Shown piece after piece: positions 43,096 through 52,906 of a stretch of DNA of 56,904 nt. The notes below the pieces were generated by a model. It was not told the origin of the DNA and did not search any database. It worked only from the letters and a program-made list of their open reading frames with translations. Position numbers and translations under genes: made by a program. Each line of letters opens with the position of its first letter. Position 1 is the first letter of the stretch. This DNA is from Pseudomonadota bacterium (lineage in GTDB: Bacteria; Pseudomonadota; Gammaproteobacteria; Burkholderiales; Rhodocyclaceae). Location: contig JAGTRT010000014.1 in NCBI GenBank assembly GCA_018261895.1, positions 1 to 56,904 of the forward strand. Direction: 5' to 3'.

Positions 43096-44004
43096 TTATA
43101 CCCTCGCCTCAACCAGCCCTTGTGGCGCCGCAGCACAAAGTGCCTCGACGGCAGGGTGGCGGATGCGGCGCTCGTTGGAGATGGCAAAGATGTGTTCGCT
43201 GACACCCGTCATGGCGCCGAGCGGCACGGCATTCAACTGGCTGGCCACCTGCTCGGCCAGCGCCAGCGGGGCCGGGAAAATGCCCAAGCCGCCGCGGCCG
43301 AAGGTCGTCAGCAGGGCACTGTCCTCGAATTCGCCGACGATCTTCGGGTGAATGTTCGTGTTTTCCAGCCAGCGATCGATGCGACCACGCAGGGCGTTGT
43401 GGCGGGAGGGCAGGAGCAGGGGCGCGCCATCCAGCGATGCCGGGAAGTCAGGGCGATAGCGCTCGGCCAAGGCCGGCGTCGCAAACAATCCGGTAGCAAA
43501 CTCCCCGAGCGGTGTACTGAATACCTTGAGATTGGCGCTGACCGGAGCGGCACGGTCGGTCAGGACAACGTCCAATCGATGCAGCGCGAGGTCGGCGAGC
43601 AGGGCCTCGAATTCGCCCTCGTCGCAGATCAGCCGTACATCCGCTGGCATGCTTGTGACCGTCGACAGCAGGCGATACGCCAGCAATTTCGGAATGCCAT
43701 CTGAAATGCCGGCGCGCAAACGCAGAGTGGACTCGCTGCCGACTTGCTCGAGCGCTTCCGAAAGCGCGTCGCCCAACTGGAAAATCTGATCGGCGTATCC
43801 TTGTGCGACGCGCCCGGCCTCACTCAACACGAGGCCGCGCCCCTGGCTATTGAACAATGCCTTGCCCAATTGTCGTTCCAGCAATGAAAGCTGCCCGCTG
43901 ATGGTCTGGACCGCAACGCCAAGACGCTCTGCCGCACGGGTGATGCTACCTTCCTGTGCGACGACCCAGAAATAATGGAGGTGTTTGAAGTTGATTGGGG
44001 TCAT
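43096..44004 (-). CDS. nhaR: LysR-type regulator, NhaR-like
   Basis: This 302-residue LysR-type protein has an N-terminal HTH (FKHLHYFWVVAQEGSITRAA, then VAVQTISGQLSLLERQLG) closely matching NhaR of E. coli, a sodium/alkali-responsive activator. The effector domain follows to the end. No nhaA antiporter is adjacent. The gene is divergent from htpX with a 103-bp A/T-rich gap, so htpX is a plausible target. The exact signal is unproven. Confidence 0.88.
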   Translation of the reverse strand: MTPINFKHLHYFWVVAQEGSITRAAERLGVAVQTISGQLSLLERQLGKALFNSQGRGLVLSEAGRVAQGYADQIFQLGDALSEALEQVGSESTLRLRAGISDGIPKLLAYRLLSTVTSMPADVRLICDEGEFEALLADLALHRLDVVLTDRAAPVSANLKVFSTPLGEFATGLFATPALAERYRPDFPASLDGAPLLLPSRHNALRGRIDRWLENTNIHPKIVGEFEDSALLTTFGRGGLGIFPAPLALAEQVASQLNAVPLGAMTGVSEHIFAISNERRIRHPAVEALCAAAPQGLVEARV

Positions 44005-44107
44005 AGTTATTTCAGGAAAAATCGAAGTATATTTCCATTTTGCTCCGATTTTTTAGTTTGTTGCAAAGCAATATCATTCGCCCGTCTCACAATCCGAGGA
44101 GTTCAAT

Positions 44108-44983
44108 ATGAAACGCATTGTCCTTTTTCTGGCCACCAACCTGGCTGTCATGCTCGTGCTCAGCGTCGCGACGAGCCTGCTCGGGGTCAATCGCTATTTG
44201 ACCGCGAACGGTCTGAACGTCGGTATGCTCTTTGTCTTCGCGGCCGTGATCGGTTTTGGTGGCGCCTTTATATCCCTGCTCATGTCGAAAACCATGGCCA
44301 AGTGGAGTACCGGCGCCCAAGTCATCGAGTCGCCCACGACGTCAACCGAACTCTGGCTGGTCGAAACCGTCGCCAAACTGGCCAAGCGCGCCAACCTGCC
44401 GATGCCGGAAGTCGCCATCTACGAGGGCGAGCCAAATGCTTTCGCCACGGGCGCCAGCAAAAACAGTTCGCTGGTTGCCGTGTCGACCGGCCTGTTGCAG
44501 GGCATGACGCGTGACGAGGCCGAAGCTGTTCTGGCCCACGAAGTCGCCCACATCGCCAATGGCGACATGGTGACGATGACGCTGATCCAGGGCGTGGTGA
44601 ATACCTTCGTTGTCTTCCTCTCGCGCATCGTCGGCTACCTCGTCGATAGCTTCCTGCGTCGCGGCGACAGCGAAAACACGGGTCCCGGCATCGGTTACAT
44701 GGTGACTAGCCTGATCTGCGAAGTTATTTTTGGTCTGCTCGCCAGCATCATCGTCGCCTGGTTCTCGCGTCAGCGCGAATTCCGTGCCGATGCCGGTGCC
44801 TCCGGCCTGATGGGCTCGCCAGTGCCGATGCAAAACGCGCTGCGTCGCCTGGGCAACCTGCACACCGAACCTCTGCCGCAAAACATGGCGGCCTCGGGCA
44901 TTGCGGGTGGCAGTAGCTGGATGGCCTTGTTCTCGACCCATCCGCCGCTTGAAGAACGCATTGCTGCCTTGGGAGGCCGTTAA
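44108..44983 (+). CDS. htpX: Membrane zinc metalloprotease HtpX
   Basis: This 291-residue M48B protease takes part in quality control of inner-membrane proteins. Two N-terminal TM helices precede the zinc site [18 protein letters not shown], with the third ligand in [10 protein letters not shown]. Further hydrophobic segments follow, and the C-terminus is [14 protein letters not shown]. The ATG follows GAGGAG. It lies divergent to the NhaR-like regulator. The length is standard. Confidence 0.96.
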   Translation: MKRIVLFLATNLAVMLVLSVATSLLGVNRYLTANGLNVGMLFVFAAVIGFGGAFISLLMSKTMAKWSTGAQVIESPTTSTELWLVETVAKLAKRANLPMPEVAIYEGEPNAFATGASKNSSLVAVSTGLLQGMTRDEAEAVLAHEVAHIANGDMVTMTLIQGVVNTFVVFLSRIVGYLVDSFLRRGDSENTGPGIGYMVTSLICEVIFGLLASIIVAWFSRQREFRADAGASGLMGSPVPMQNALRRLGNLHTEPLPQNMAASGIAGGSSWMALFSTHPPLEERIAALGGR

Positions 44984-45024
44984 CCGTGGCCAGCCAATGG
45001 CACGCGGTTTGCTAAGTAGGCATC

Positions 45025-46260
45025 ATGATGCATTGCACAAAAATACTGACCTTCGCTTTGGGCATGGGCGCGACGCTCGCCGTCGCGCAGCCCGAATTCG
45101 ATCTGCCGAAGCTCGAGGAGCTGGCATTGTCGTCCAGCCGCTCCGTGATGGCGGCGCGCGAACAGATAACGGCTGCGCGCTATGCGGTCGATAGCGCTGG
45201 CGCCTTTCCCAACCCTGAGCTGGAATATTTGGGCGGAACCTCCAGATCGCGCGGGGTCGGTGGCAATACGGGCGACGCGCGTAGCGTCACCCTGACTCAG
45301 CCGCTCGATATGCCGTGGCGGCGAGCGGCGCGGATTGGCGCGGCGGAGGCAGGACTGGAGTCGACGACGGCGGCGGTCAGGGCCTTTGAGGCGGATACCC
45401 TGGCGCGCCTGCGCCTGCGCTACTTTGAGGTCTTGCGGCGCGATGTTGAACTGAGCAACACGCGTGAAGACCTGGCAGCCATGGAGAGTGTGCGCTCGCG
45501 TATCGCCTTGCGTGTCGAAACCGGCGAGGCGCCTCGCTTCGAGCTGATCAAGGCCGACGCCGAGTTGCTGAACGTCCAGAAAATTGCCCAGGCGGCTGGT
45601 TTTCGCGGCGAGCAGGCGCGTTCGCATTTGCGTCAGAGCGTAGGCGGTGCCTTGCCAGCCGACTTTACGCTGCGTGGCCGTTTGCGGGATGTGCCGGAAC
45701 TGCCCCCGCTGGATGGTTTGCGCAAACAACTGGCCGAAACCAGCCCGGATTTGGCGCGCGCGCGCTCCGAAATGGTGCGTGCCCAGCATCTGCTTGATCT
45801 CGAACGACGCCAGCGTTGGCCCAATGTGGCGCTGAAAGCTGGCGTGGATGAAGACCCCGATATGCGTGCGAACAAGTTCGGTGTCGTCGTCTCGATTCCA
45901 CTCTGGGATCGGCGCAGCGGCCCGGTTGGCGAAGCATCGGCACAGTTGGCGCGGGCTCGTCATGAGTTGGCGGCGCAGGAGTTTTCTCTGGCCCAGCAGC
46001 TTGAAATCGCTGTCCAGCAATACGAAATTGCTCAGGCCCAGGTAGGTGCACTGGAGTCTGGCATTCTCAAACAGGCCGAAGCGGCTGTGAAGGTGGCCGA
46101 AGCGGCTTATCGTTTCGGCGAACGCGGTTTTCTCGACGTGCTCGATGCGCGGCGTGTTTTTCGCGCCGCTCGCGCTGAACTGATTGCAGCGCGCTACGAA
46201 TTGGCATCGGCCTGGGTTGAAATTGAACGACTACGGGCGCTTCCCGGAGGAAAAGAATAA
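45025..46260 (+). CDS. czcC: TolC-family outer-membrane efflux protein, CzcC-like
   Basis: This 411-residue outer-membrane channel subunit of a heavy-metal RND pump has a signal peptide (FALGMGATLAVAQ) and two TolC repeats. Each repeat has the NPELEYLGG-type start and long coiled-coil helices (RLRLRYFEVLRRDVELSN, LEIAVQQYEIAQAQVGALES). The C-terminal FGERGFLDVLDARRVFRAAR is typical of CzcC/CusC proteins. It lies 41 bp after htpX. The operon continues with the adaptor gene, whose start overlaps its stop. Confidence 0.88.
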   Translation: MMHCTKILTFALGMGATLAVAQPEFDLPKLEELALSSSRSVMAAREQITAARYAVDSAGAFPNPELEYLGGTSRSRGVGGNTGDARSVTLTQPLDMPWRRAARIGAAEAGLESTTAAVRAFEADTLARLRLRYFEVLRRDVELSNTREDLAAMESVRSRIALRVETGEAPRFELIKADAELLNVQKIAQAAGFRGEQARSHLRQSVGGALPADFTLRGRLRDVPELPPLDGLRKQLAETSPDLARARSEMVRAQHLLDLERRQRWPNVALKAGVDEDPDMRANKFGVVVSIPLWDRRSGPVGEASAQLARARHELAAQEFSLAQQLEIAVQQYEIAQAQVGALESGILKQAEAAVKVAEAAYRFGERGFLDVLDARRVFRAARAELIAARYELASAWVEIERLRALPGGKE

Positions 46261-46292
46261 TGAAAAAAGCCCTATTTTTCCTGTTGACCGTG
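46257..46292 (+). repeat. 36-bp dispersed motif, possible copy 13 (start of czcB)
   Basis: The core CACGGTCAACAGG has one mismatch, followed by AAAAAT, the spacer AGGGC and an A/T tract TTTTTTCATTA in the same spacing (antisense reading). It encodes part of the lipoprotein signal (FFLLTV) and spans the czcC/czcB junction. It could be chance. Confidence 0.5.
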
Positions 46293-47399
46293 GCAGTGCT
46301 GGCCGGCTGCAATCAGGAGAACAACAAGGCGGCGGCGCAGCAGGTGCGCGACCCCCTGACTGTCCTGCCATCGCAGGAGCTGCTCGCCCAGCTCAAACTG
46401 AGCAACGTCAGTACCCAGCCTGTGGCCGAAACGCTGCGCGTCAGTGGTCGTATCGACTTTGACGAGCAACGTCTGGCCCGGATTGGTGCTACGGTCACTG
46501 GCCGGGTAACGGATATCGATGCCCTGCTTGGCCAGAGCGTCAAAAAGGGCGAGGTGCTCGCCAGGTTGAACAGTAGCGAATTGTCTAGCCAGCAACTGGC
46601 CTATCTCAAGGCGCGCGCCCAGCTCGAACTGAATCGGCGGAATGCCGAACGCGCCAAGGCCTTGTTCGAGGCTGACGTGATTGGTGCGGCCGAGCTGCAG
46701 CGCCGGGAAAGCGAATACCAGATTTCGAAGGCCGAAACTCGGGCGGCCAGCGATCAATTGCAATTGCTGGGCGTCAGCACGGCGGCCATTGATCGTCTGG
46801 GCAAGCAGGGCGAAGTCAATTCCGTGACGCCGGTGGCGGCAACCATGAGCGGTGTCGTCGTTGAACGCAAGCTGGCGCAAGGGCAGGTCGTGCAACCGGC
46901 CGATTCCCTGTTTGTCGTTGCCGATCTTTCGCGGCTGTGGGCCGTTGCCCAGGTGCCGGAGCAGCAGGTCAGCCAGGTCAAGGTCGGGCAGTCGGTCAGT
47001 ATTGAAGTACCGGCGCTGGGCAACGAAAAACTGGTCGGCAAGTTGATCTTTGTCGGTCAGACGATCAACCCGGAAACACGTACGGTATTGGTGCGCACCG
47101 AACTGGACAATCGGGACGGCCGGCTCAAACCGGCCATGCTGGCTTCCATGCTGATCGAGGCACGCGCGGTTGATCGGATGGTTGTACCTGCCAGTGCCGT
47201 GGTTCGCGAAAATGACGAAGACCATGTCTTTGTCGCCATCGGTGAAGGCGCTTTTCGTCTGACCAAGGTCAAGCTCGGGCCCGAGCAGGCCGGGCAACGG
47301 GTCGTGGTCTCCGGATTGAAGGGGGAAGAAAAGCTTGTCGTCGATGGCGCCTTCCACCTCAACAATGAGCGCAATCGCAAGGAAATGGAGGGCTCGTGA
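46260..47399 (+). CDS. czcB: RND efflux periplasmic adaptor, CzcB-like lipoprotein
   Basis: This 379-residue membrane-fusion protein has a lipobox (LTVAVLAGC). It then has a barrel-sandwich/hairpin region (RIGATVTGRVTDIDALLGQS, helical hairpin LAYLKARAQLELNRRNAERA) and a beta-barrel ending in VVDGAFHLNNER. It links the CzcA pump to the outer-membrane channel. The metal-binding His-rich N-terminus of CzcB is absent. The start overlaps the czcC stop by 1 bp, and the 3' end overlaps czcA by 4 bp. Confidence 0.92.
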   Translation: MKKALFFLLTVAVLAGCNQENNKAAAQQVRDPLTVLPSQELLAQLKLSNVSTQPVAETLRVSGRIDFDEQRLARIGATVTGRVTDIDALLGQSVKKGEVLARLNSSELSSQQLAYLKARAQLELNRRNAERAKALFEADVIGAAELQRRESEYQISKAETRAASDQLQLLGVSTAAIDRLGKQGEVNSVTPVAATMSGVVVERKLAQGQVVQPADSLFVVADLSRLWAVAQVPEQQVSQVKVGQSVSIEVPALGNEKLVGKLIFVGQTINPETRTVLVRTELDNRDGRLKPAMLASMLIEARAVDRMVVPASAVVRENDEDHVFVAIGEGAFRLTKVKLGPEQAGQRVVVSGLKGEEKLVVDGAFHLNNERNRKEMEGS

Positions 47400-50300
47400 T
47401 CGAATCCCTAGTCCGCAGTGCGCTTGGGCAGCGCCTTATCGTTGCGGTGGTCGCCGCCATACTGTTTTTCTTTGGCCTGGATGCGGCACGCAAACTGTCG
47501 GTTGATGCCTTCCCGGATGTGACCAACATTCAGGTCCAGATCGCCACCGAAGCGCCGGGGCGTTCTCCCGAGGAGGTCGAGCGTTTTGCCACCGTGCCGC
47601 TGGAAGTGGCGATGACCGGTTTGCCTGGTCTGGAAGAGATGCGTTCATTGAACAAACCGGGCCTGTCGCTGATCACGCTGGTGTTCAACGACAAGACCGA
47701 TCTCTATTTTGCCCGCCAACTGGTCATGGAGCGCCTGCTGGAAGTTGGTACGCGTCTGCCCGCCGGTATCTCGCCAGTGCTTGGGCCGGTTTCGACTGGC
47801 TTGGGCGAGGTCTATCAGTACACGCTGGAGCGTCCCGATGACGGTGATCGGGTGCTTACCGAAGATGAGCTGATGCAGCGCCGTACCGCCCAGGACTGGG
47901 TGGTGCGCCCATTGCTGCGCTCGATTCCCGGTGTGGCTGAAATCAATTCTCAGGGGGGCTTCGCCAAGCAATATCAAGTGCTGGTCAACCCCGATAAATT
48001 GCGCCATTTCGGGCTGAGCATCGCGGATGTCTATCAGGCGGTCGGGCGCAACAATGCCAATGCCGGCGGCGGTGTGCTGCCGCAATATGCCGAGCAATAT
48101 CTGATTCGTGGAGTTGGCCTGGTCAAGGATCTGGAAGATCTGCGCGTAATCGTGCTCAAGGAAAAGGACGGCGTGCCGGTCTTTGTGCGCGATGTGGCCG
48201 AAGTGCAGATCGGCCATGAGGTTCGTCAGGGCGCGGTCATCAAGAATGGTACGACCGAGGCGGTCGGCGGCGTCGTCATGATGCTTTCCGGCGGCAACGC
48301 CAAGGCTGTTGTCGGCAAGATCAAGGCGCGGGTCGACGAGATCAACGCCAAGGGCATGCTGCCGGATGGCCTGAAAATCGTCGCCTATTACGATCGCTCG
48401 GAACTAGTCGATGCGGCACTGTGGACAGTAACCAAAGTGCTGCTCGAAGGCGTGTTGCTGGTTATCGTCGTGCTTTTCCTCTTCCTTGGCGATGTGCGTT
48501 CCTCCCTGATTGTGGTCGCGACACTGGTGCTGACCCCATTACTTACTTTTGTGGCGATGAACAAGCTGGGCATTTCCGCCAATCTGATGTCGCTCGGCGG
48601 TCTGGCGATTGCCATTGGCCTGATGGTCGACGGCTCCGTAGTCGTCGTCGAGAACGCTTACCTGCAACTGGGCCGCAAGGCAAAAACCGGCGAGAGCCAG
48701 CTACGCGTCATCCTGCATGCCGTGGTCGAGGTGGCGACGCCGGTTATTTTCGGCGTTGGCATCATTATTCTGGTGTTCCTGCCGCTGATGACCCTGCAAG
48801 GCATGGAAGGCAAGATGTTTGCGCCGCTCGCCTACACCATCGCCATTGCACTGGCCATTTCGCTGGTGCTTTCTCTGACCCTGACGCCGGTGATGTCGAC
48901 CTATCTGTTGAAGCCGCCAGCGCACGATGGAGACCACGACACGCGTTTGATCGCGGTGATGAAGCAGCGTTATCTGAAAATGCTGCACTGGGCCTTGGCT
49001 AACGAAAAGAAGACGGTGGGCGCGGCGGTGCTGGCTTTTGGCCTGACCATAGCAACGTTGCCTTTCCTGGGCACTGCATTCATCCCTGAAATGAAGGAAG
49101 GGTCGGTTGTGCCAGGCATCAATCGTGTGCCGAACATTTCGCTTGAAGAGTCTATCAAGATGGAAATGGAAGCCATGCGTCTGGTCATGCAGGTGCCCGG
49201 TGTCAAGTCGGCTGTATCCGGCGTCGGCCGTGGCGAGTCGCCGGCCGACCCGCAGGGGCCGAACGAGTCCACGCCGATTGTCAGCCTGAAGCCGCGCAGC
49301 GAATGGCCGTCGGGCTGGACCCAGGATGACATTCAGGATGCCATGCGCGAGAAGTTGAAGGCGCTGCCAGGTGTTCAGGTGGTCATGGCGCAGCCGATTT
49401 CGGACCGGGTCGATGAAATGGTCACCGGTGTCCGCTCTGATATTGCCGTCAAGGTCTTTGGTGACGATATCGATCAACTGAAGAAACTGGCCGGCCAGAT
49501 CGGCAAGGTTGCGCAGACTTTGCAGGGTGCGCAGGACTTGCGGATCGAGAAGGTCAGCGGGCAACAGTATCTATCAATCGAAATTGACCGGCAGGCGATT
49601 GCCCGCCTCGGCCTCAATGTGTCGGATGTGAATGATGTGCTGGAGACCGCCATTGGCGGCAAGGTGGTCACGGAAATCTTCGAAGGCGAAAGACGTTTTC
49701 CGGGGGTAGTCCGCTTGCCGGAGCGCTTCCGCAATAACGTCGAGGCGATTTCGAATGTGCTGATTACCTCACCGAATGGTGCGCAGGTGCGCCTCACCGA
49801 CGTCGCCAAGATCCGTGTGCAGGATGGCCCTGCGCAGATTTCGCGCGAACTGGGCAAACGGCGCATCGTGATCGGTGTGAACGTCAAGGATCGAGACCTT
49901 GGCGGCTTTGTTGCCGAACTGCAGCAAAAAGTTGAAGCGCAGATCAAGTTGCCCGAAGGCTATTATCTGGAGTGGGGCGGTCAGTTCCAGAACATGGAAC
50001 GGGCGCTGGGGCATTTGACGATCATCATCCCGATCACCATCGCGGCAATCTTTTTCCTGCTCTTCCTGCTCTTCAACTCGTTGCGTTTTGCCACACTGAT
50101 CATTACCGTGCTGCCCTTTGCGTCCATCGGTGGCGTCATCGGTCTGTTCATCAGTGGCGAATACCTGTCGGTGCCGGCTTCGGTTGGCTTCATCGCCCTG
50201 TGGGGCATTGCCGTGCTCAATGGTGTGGTGCTGGTGTCCTACATCCGCGGCTTACGCGATCAGGGGCGGAGCATCCGTGACGCAGTAGTCGAAGGCGCCA

Positions 50301-50506
50301 CGCTGCGTTTCCGGCCGGTGATGATGACGGCAACGGTGGCCATGCTCGGTCTTATTCCCTTCCTGTTTTCGAGCGGACCGGGTTCCGAGGTGCAGCGCCC
50401 TCTGGCCATCGTGGTGATTGGCGGCCTGATTACCTGCACCCTGCTGACGCTGCTGGTTTTGCCCACAATTTACCGCTGGTTTGATGAAAATGAGGTCGAA
50501 GCATGA
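47396..50506 (+). CDS. czcA: Heavy-metal RND efflux pump, CzcA/CusA family
   Basis: This 1036-residue inner-membrane proton-driven metal exporter has 12 TM helices and two large periplasmic loops. The TM4 proton-relay region reads AIAIGLMVDGSVVVVEN. By memory of the HME classification this matches the DGSVV-type pumps (HME5) rather than CusA or classical CzcA, so nickel or another divalent metal is possible, but this is tentative. GTG at 47396 overlaps czcB, so translation is coupled. A PII-like gene follows with a 4-bp overlap. Confidence 0.93.
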   Translation: MIESLVRSALGQRLIVAVVAAILFFFGLDAARKLSVDAFPDVTNIQVQIATEAPGRSPEEVERFATVPLEVAMTGLPGLEEMRSLNKPGLSLITLVFNDKTDLYFARQLVMERLLEVGTRLPAGISPVLGPVSTGLGEVYQYTLERPDDGDRVLTEDELMQRRTAQDWVVRPLLRSIPGVAEINSQGGFAKQYQVLVNPDKLRHFGLSIADVYQAVGRNNANAGGGVLPQYAEQYLIRGVGLVKDLEDLRVIVLKEKDGVPVFVRDVAEVQIGHEVRQGAVIKNGTTEAVGGVVMMLSGGNAKAVVGKIKARVDEINAKGMLPDGLKIVAYYDRSELVDAALWTVTKVLLEGVLLVIVVLFLFLGDVRSSLIVVATLVLTPLLTFVAMNKLGISANLMSLGGLAIAIGLMVDGSVVVVENAYLQLGRKAKTGESQLRVILHAVVEVATPVIFGVGIIILVFLPLMTLQGMEGKMFAPLAYTIAIALAISLVLSLTLTPVMSTYLLKPPAHDGDHDTRLIAVMKQRYLKMLHWALANEKKTVGAAVLAFGLTIATLPFLGTAFIPEMKEGSVVPGINRVPNISLEESIKMEMEAMRLVMQVPGVKSAVSGVGRGESPADPQGPNESTPIVSLKPRSEWPSGWTQDDIQDAMREKLKALPGVQVVMAQPISDRVDEMVTGVRSDIAVKVFGDDIDQLKKLAGQIGKVAQTLQGAQDLRIEKVSGQQYLSIEIDRQAIARLGLNVSDVNDVLETAIGGKVVTEIFEGERRFPGVVRLPERFRNNVEAISNVLITSPNGAQVRLTDVAKIRVQDGPAQISRELGKRRIVIGVNVKDRDLGGFVAELQQKVEAQIKLPEGYYLEWGGQFQNMERALGHLTIIIPITIAAIFFLLFLLFNSLRFATLIITVLPFASIGGVIGLFISGEYLSVPASVGFIALWGIAVLNGVVLVSYIRGLRDQGRSIRDAVVEGATLRFRPVMMTATVAMLGLIPFLFSSGPGSEVQRPLAIVVIGGLITCTLLTLLVLPTIYRWFDENEVEA

Positions 50507-50841
50507 AAGAAATCAAGGCAGTCATTCGTCCCAACAAATTGGCGGTATTGCGTGATGCACTGGTTGCGCTGCCGGGCTTTCCCGGCATGACGGTGACCAA
50601 GGTTGAGGGGTGTAGTGCCGCGTCGCGCCATGTGCCGGCGCGGACCAAGATCAAGGATGAACTGACCGATTACACGCCGAAGGTGCGTGTCGAAATCGTG
50701 GCACCGGACGAAGTGGCCGAGGTCATCTTCCAGCGTATTACCGAGGTGGCGCAGACTGGGCACTATGGTGATGGCCTGGTCTGGATTACCGAGGTTCAAC
50801 GCGCCGCATTCATTTTCAAAACGACGCCGGGTCCGGAGTAA
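50503..50841 (+). CDS. PII-like signalling protein linked to metal efflux (PII-NG type)
   Basis: This 112-residue PII-superfamily protein has an N-terminal beta strand with KEIKAVIRPNKLAVLRDAL and the PKVRVEIVAPDEVAEVIFQR core. The C-terminal HYGDGLVWITEVQRA replaces the canonical GDGKIFV. The T-loop lacks the uridylylated Tyr motif and instead carries CSAASRHVPARTKIK. PII proteins of this new group are reported next to RND metal pumps, as here. It probably senses metal or nucleotide and modulates the pump. It is coupled to czcA by a 4-bp overlap. Confidence 0.85.
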   Translation: MKEIKAVIRPNKLAVLRDALVALPGFPGMTVTKVEGCSAASRHVPARTKIKDELTDYTPKVRVEIVAPDEVAEVIFQRITEVAQTGHYGDGLVWITEVQRAAFIFKTTPGPE

Positions 50842-50962
50842 GACTGAATCCAAGCTATTACTTTTGTAAGATGTGGTGGATTTCACAGGTGACTTGAAGC
50901 GAAGTCCATAAAATTCTGATACGCATCGTTGCCCCGCTTGGGGAGAGAATAGTCGGAATCTT

Positions 50963-51628
50963 ATGGAAAATATGGTCAATCCGGGAAACGGAAGACCCCT
51001 GATGTCGTCAGCAGAGCTGCAGGAAGGGATTGCCTGCCTGTCACGTGGCGCCTATTTCAAGGAGGCTTCACTCGACATGATGCTGAGCATTCTGACCGAG
51101 TCGGCCGCGCGCATGACCGGTGTTGAGCGCGTCAGCATCTGGGCGCTCAATACTGAACAGCGTGAGTTGTTGTGCCTGGATGTCTTCGAGTTGTCCGCGC
51201 AGCGTCATGGCAAGGGGGAAAGCATCCCCTACACCCAGTATCCCGGTTATCTGGACGCCTTGCGTGCAGGTAGCAGCATTGCCGCTGATGATGCCTATGT
51301 TCATGAAGTGACTTCCGCTTTTGCTGGAGACTACCTGCCTCGACACGGTGTGACAGCCGTTCTCGATACGCCGATTCACAGTCGTGGCGAGTTGCAGGGT
51401 GTTCTCTGTCTCGAACAGGTTGGGCAGCCTCAACCCTGGACGTCAGAACATGCCTTGTTCGCGCAGGCCGTCGCCAATCTGGTGACCTTGGCGCTGGTTG
51501 AATACGAAGCCGAAGAGGCCAAGCGCCAAGCCCAGTTGGCGAGTGATCGGCTAAGGGCCGTCTTTGATTCCTCGCGCGACACCTTTCCCTTCACAGGGGT
51601 GGGGATGAGTTTCGGCACAAGCCAATAG
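50963..51628 (+). CDS. GAF-domain protein, probably truncated sensor
   Basis: This 221-residue protein has a GAF domain over residues about 20-190 (MLSILTESAARMTGVERVSI, GVTAVLDTPIHSRGELQGVL). A coiled coil (EYEAEEAKRQAQLASDRLRA) and then LRAVFDSSRDTF follow, which look like the first residues of a PAS domain. The frame then ends within 15 residues with an unrelated tail. That suggests a GAF-PAS output protein (kinase or cyclase) cut by a deletion. The remaining GAF could still bind a ligand. It is convergent with the next gene, 5 bp away. Confidence 0.72.
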   Translation: MENMVNPGNGRPLMSSAELQEGIACLSRGAYFKEASLDMMLSILTESAARMTGVERVSIWALNTEQRELLCLDVFELSAQRHGKGESIPYTQYPGYLDALRAGSSIAADDAYVHEVTSAFAGDYLPRHGVTAVLDTPIHSRGELQGVLCLEQVGQPQPWTSEHALFAQAVANLVTLALVEYEAEEAKRQAQLASDRLRAVFDSSRDTFPFTGVGMSFGTSQ

Positions 51629-51633
51629 GCTTG

Positions 51634-52383
51634 TCAGGGATCGATTGCGGCTATGGCCAGGCTAAGTTGCTTTAGCTGGCCCTCCAGGCTTTCCCTGACG
51701 GGAGGATCGTCAAGACGAGATGCTTCGCGGTTGATGGTTGCCGACAATTGCCTGGCCAATTGCATAACCCCCCAGATTTCAAGGAGCTCAGCCTCTTGGG
51801 CTAGCTTCAGCGCTTCCGTGATGAGAACGTAGGCGTCAGGCGGCAGGGTCGCCAAGGCGTCGTGCATCGCCTGGATTTGTTCGTTGGCTTCGTCGATGAA
51901 GAGCTGGTCGATCACGCTCGAGCGCTCGTCCCCTGACGCCATCGCGCAAGCGTCGAGACGCTTGGCGAAGTGCATGGCTCTTTCGGGAAACGCGATGTGT
52001 TCCAATCCATCAGCTTCAGTCAGGCATTCGATGGTGGCCGTCATGGCCGCTACGAGGCGTGGCGGTAGCGGTGGGGCGTCCAGGCGATCGGCGGCACTGG
52101 CCAGCGCCTCGCCAAGACGCAGGCAGTTCGCGTCAGCGGTTTCAATAGCGAGGCTGTAGAGTGAAAAAATGGCGCTGCGAATGTCGTCAGCGCCATCCCC
52201 GTGGCGGTTGGACCACGCGCCGGCAAGTCGCTGCCCAGCGGCAATCCAGCGTTCATTCAGCTTCTTGTCGAAGCGTGCCTTTCTGGGCTTGGCGACCAGG
52301 GGCAGGATGGCAGCGGCCGCCTCCAGGGTGGGGGCGAGCGCTGCCCGGGTTTCCTCGAGTTCGTGCTCGGGGATGTCTGCCAT
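51634..52383 (-). CDS. Mostly helical cytoplasmic protein of unknown function
   Basis: This 249-residue all-alpha protein has no signal peptide. The helix-rich C-terminus ([40 protein letters not shown]) vaguely resembles an Hpt bundle but has no HxxKG phospho-acceptor. No family is recognised. It precedes the VOC gene on the opposite end by 6 bp (stop of VOC to start here is 6 bp), so both belong to one minus-strand unit. Confidence 0.65.
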   Translation of the reverse strand: MADIPEHELEETRAALAPTLEAAAAILPLVAKPRKARFDKKLNERWIAAGQRLAGAWSNRHGDGADDIRSAIFSLYSLAIETADANCLRLGEALASAADRLDAPPLPPRLVAAMTATIECLTEADGLEHIAFPERAMHFAKRLDACAMASGDERSSVIDQLFIDEANEQIQAMHDALATLPPDAYVLITEALKLAQEAELLEIWGVMQLARQLSATINREASRLDDPPVRESLEGQLKQLSLAIAAIDP

Positions 52384-52389
52384 TGATGC

Positions 52390-52866
52390 TTATTGGGCAG
52401 CCAGCTTGGCGAAGGCCGAGACGACTTCGGGCGGGGCCTGGACCAGTTCGATCAGCACGCCTTCGCCGCCGATCGGGAATTCCTCGTTACCCTTCGGATG
52501 CAGGAAGGTGATGTCGAAGCCGGCCGCGCCCTTGCGGATGCCGCCCGGGGCGAAACGAACGCCGTTGGCCGACAGCCATTCGACAGCCTTGGGCAGGTCG
52601 TCGATCCACAGGCCGACGTGATTGAGCGGGGTGGCGTGGACGGCAGGCTTCTTTTCCGGGTCGAGCGGTTGCATGAGATCCACTTCGACCTTGAACGGGC
52701 CGGTGCCCATGGCGCAGATGTCTTCGTCGACGTTTTCACGTTCGGAAACGAAGGTGCTGGTGATTTCCAGGCCGAATTTCTCGACCCACAATGTGCGCAG
52801 CTTTTCCTTGGAGGGGCCGCCGATGGCGATTTGCTGGATGCCGAGTACCTTGAACGGACGTGTCAT
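52390..52866 (-). CDS. VOC superfamily (glyoxalase-like) protein
   Basis: This 158-residue protein has the beta-alpha-beta-beta-beta repeats of the vicinal oxygen chelate fold. The first half is [20 protein letters not shown] with EITSTFVSE; the second has [18 protein letters not shown] and ends [13 protein letters not shown]. His and Glu positions fit a metal site. The family includes glyoxalases, dioxygenases and methylmalonyl-CoA epimerases, so the reaction is open. It is upstream of the helical unknown gene in the same transcription unit. Confidence 0.82.
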   Translation of the reverse strand: MTRPFKVLGIQQIAIGGPSKEKLRTLWVEKFGLEITSTFVSERENVDEDICAMGTGPFKVEVDLMQPLDPEKKPAVHATPLNHVGLWIDDLPKAVEWLSANGVRFAPGGIRKGAAGFDITFLHPKGNEEFPIGGEGVLIELVQAPPEVVSAFAKLAAQ

Positions 52867-52906
52867 GAGTCGATTCCTGTCGTGTGGTGAATAACGTAAT
52901 CCATAA

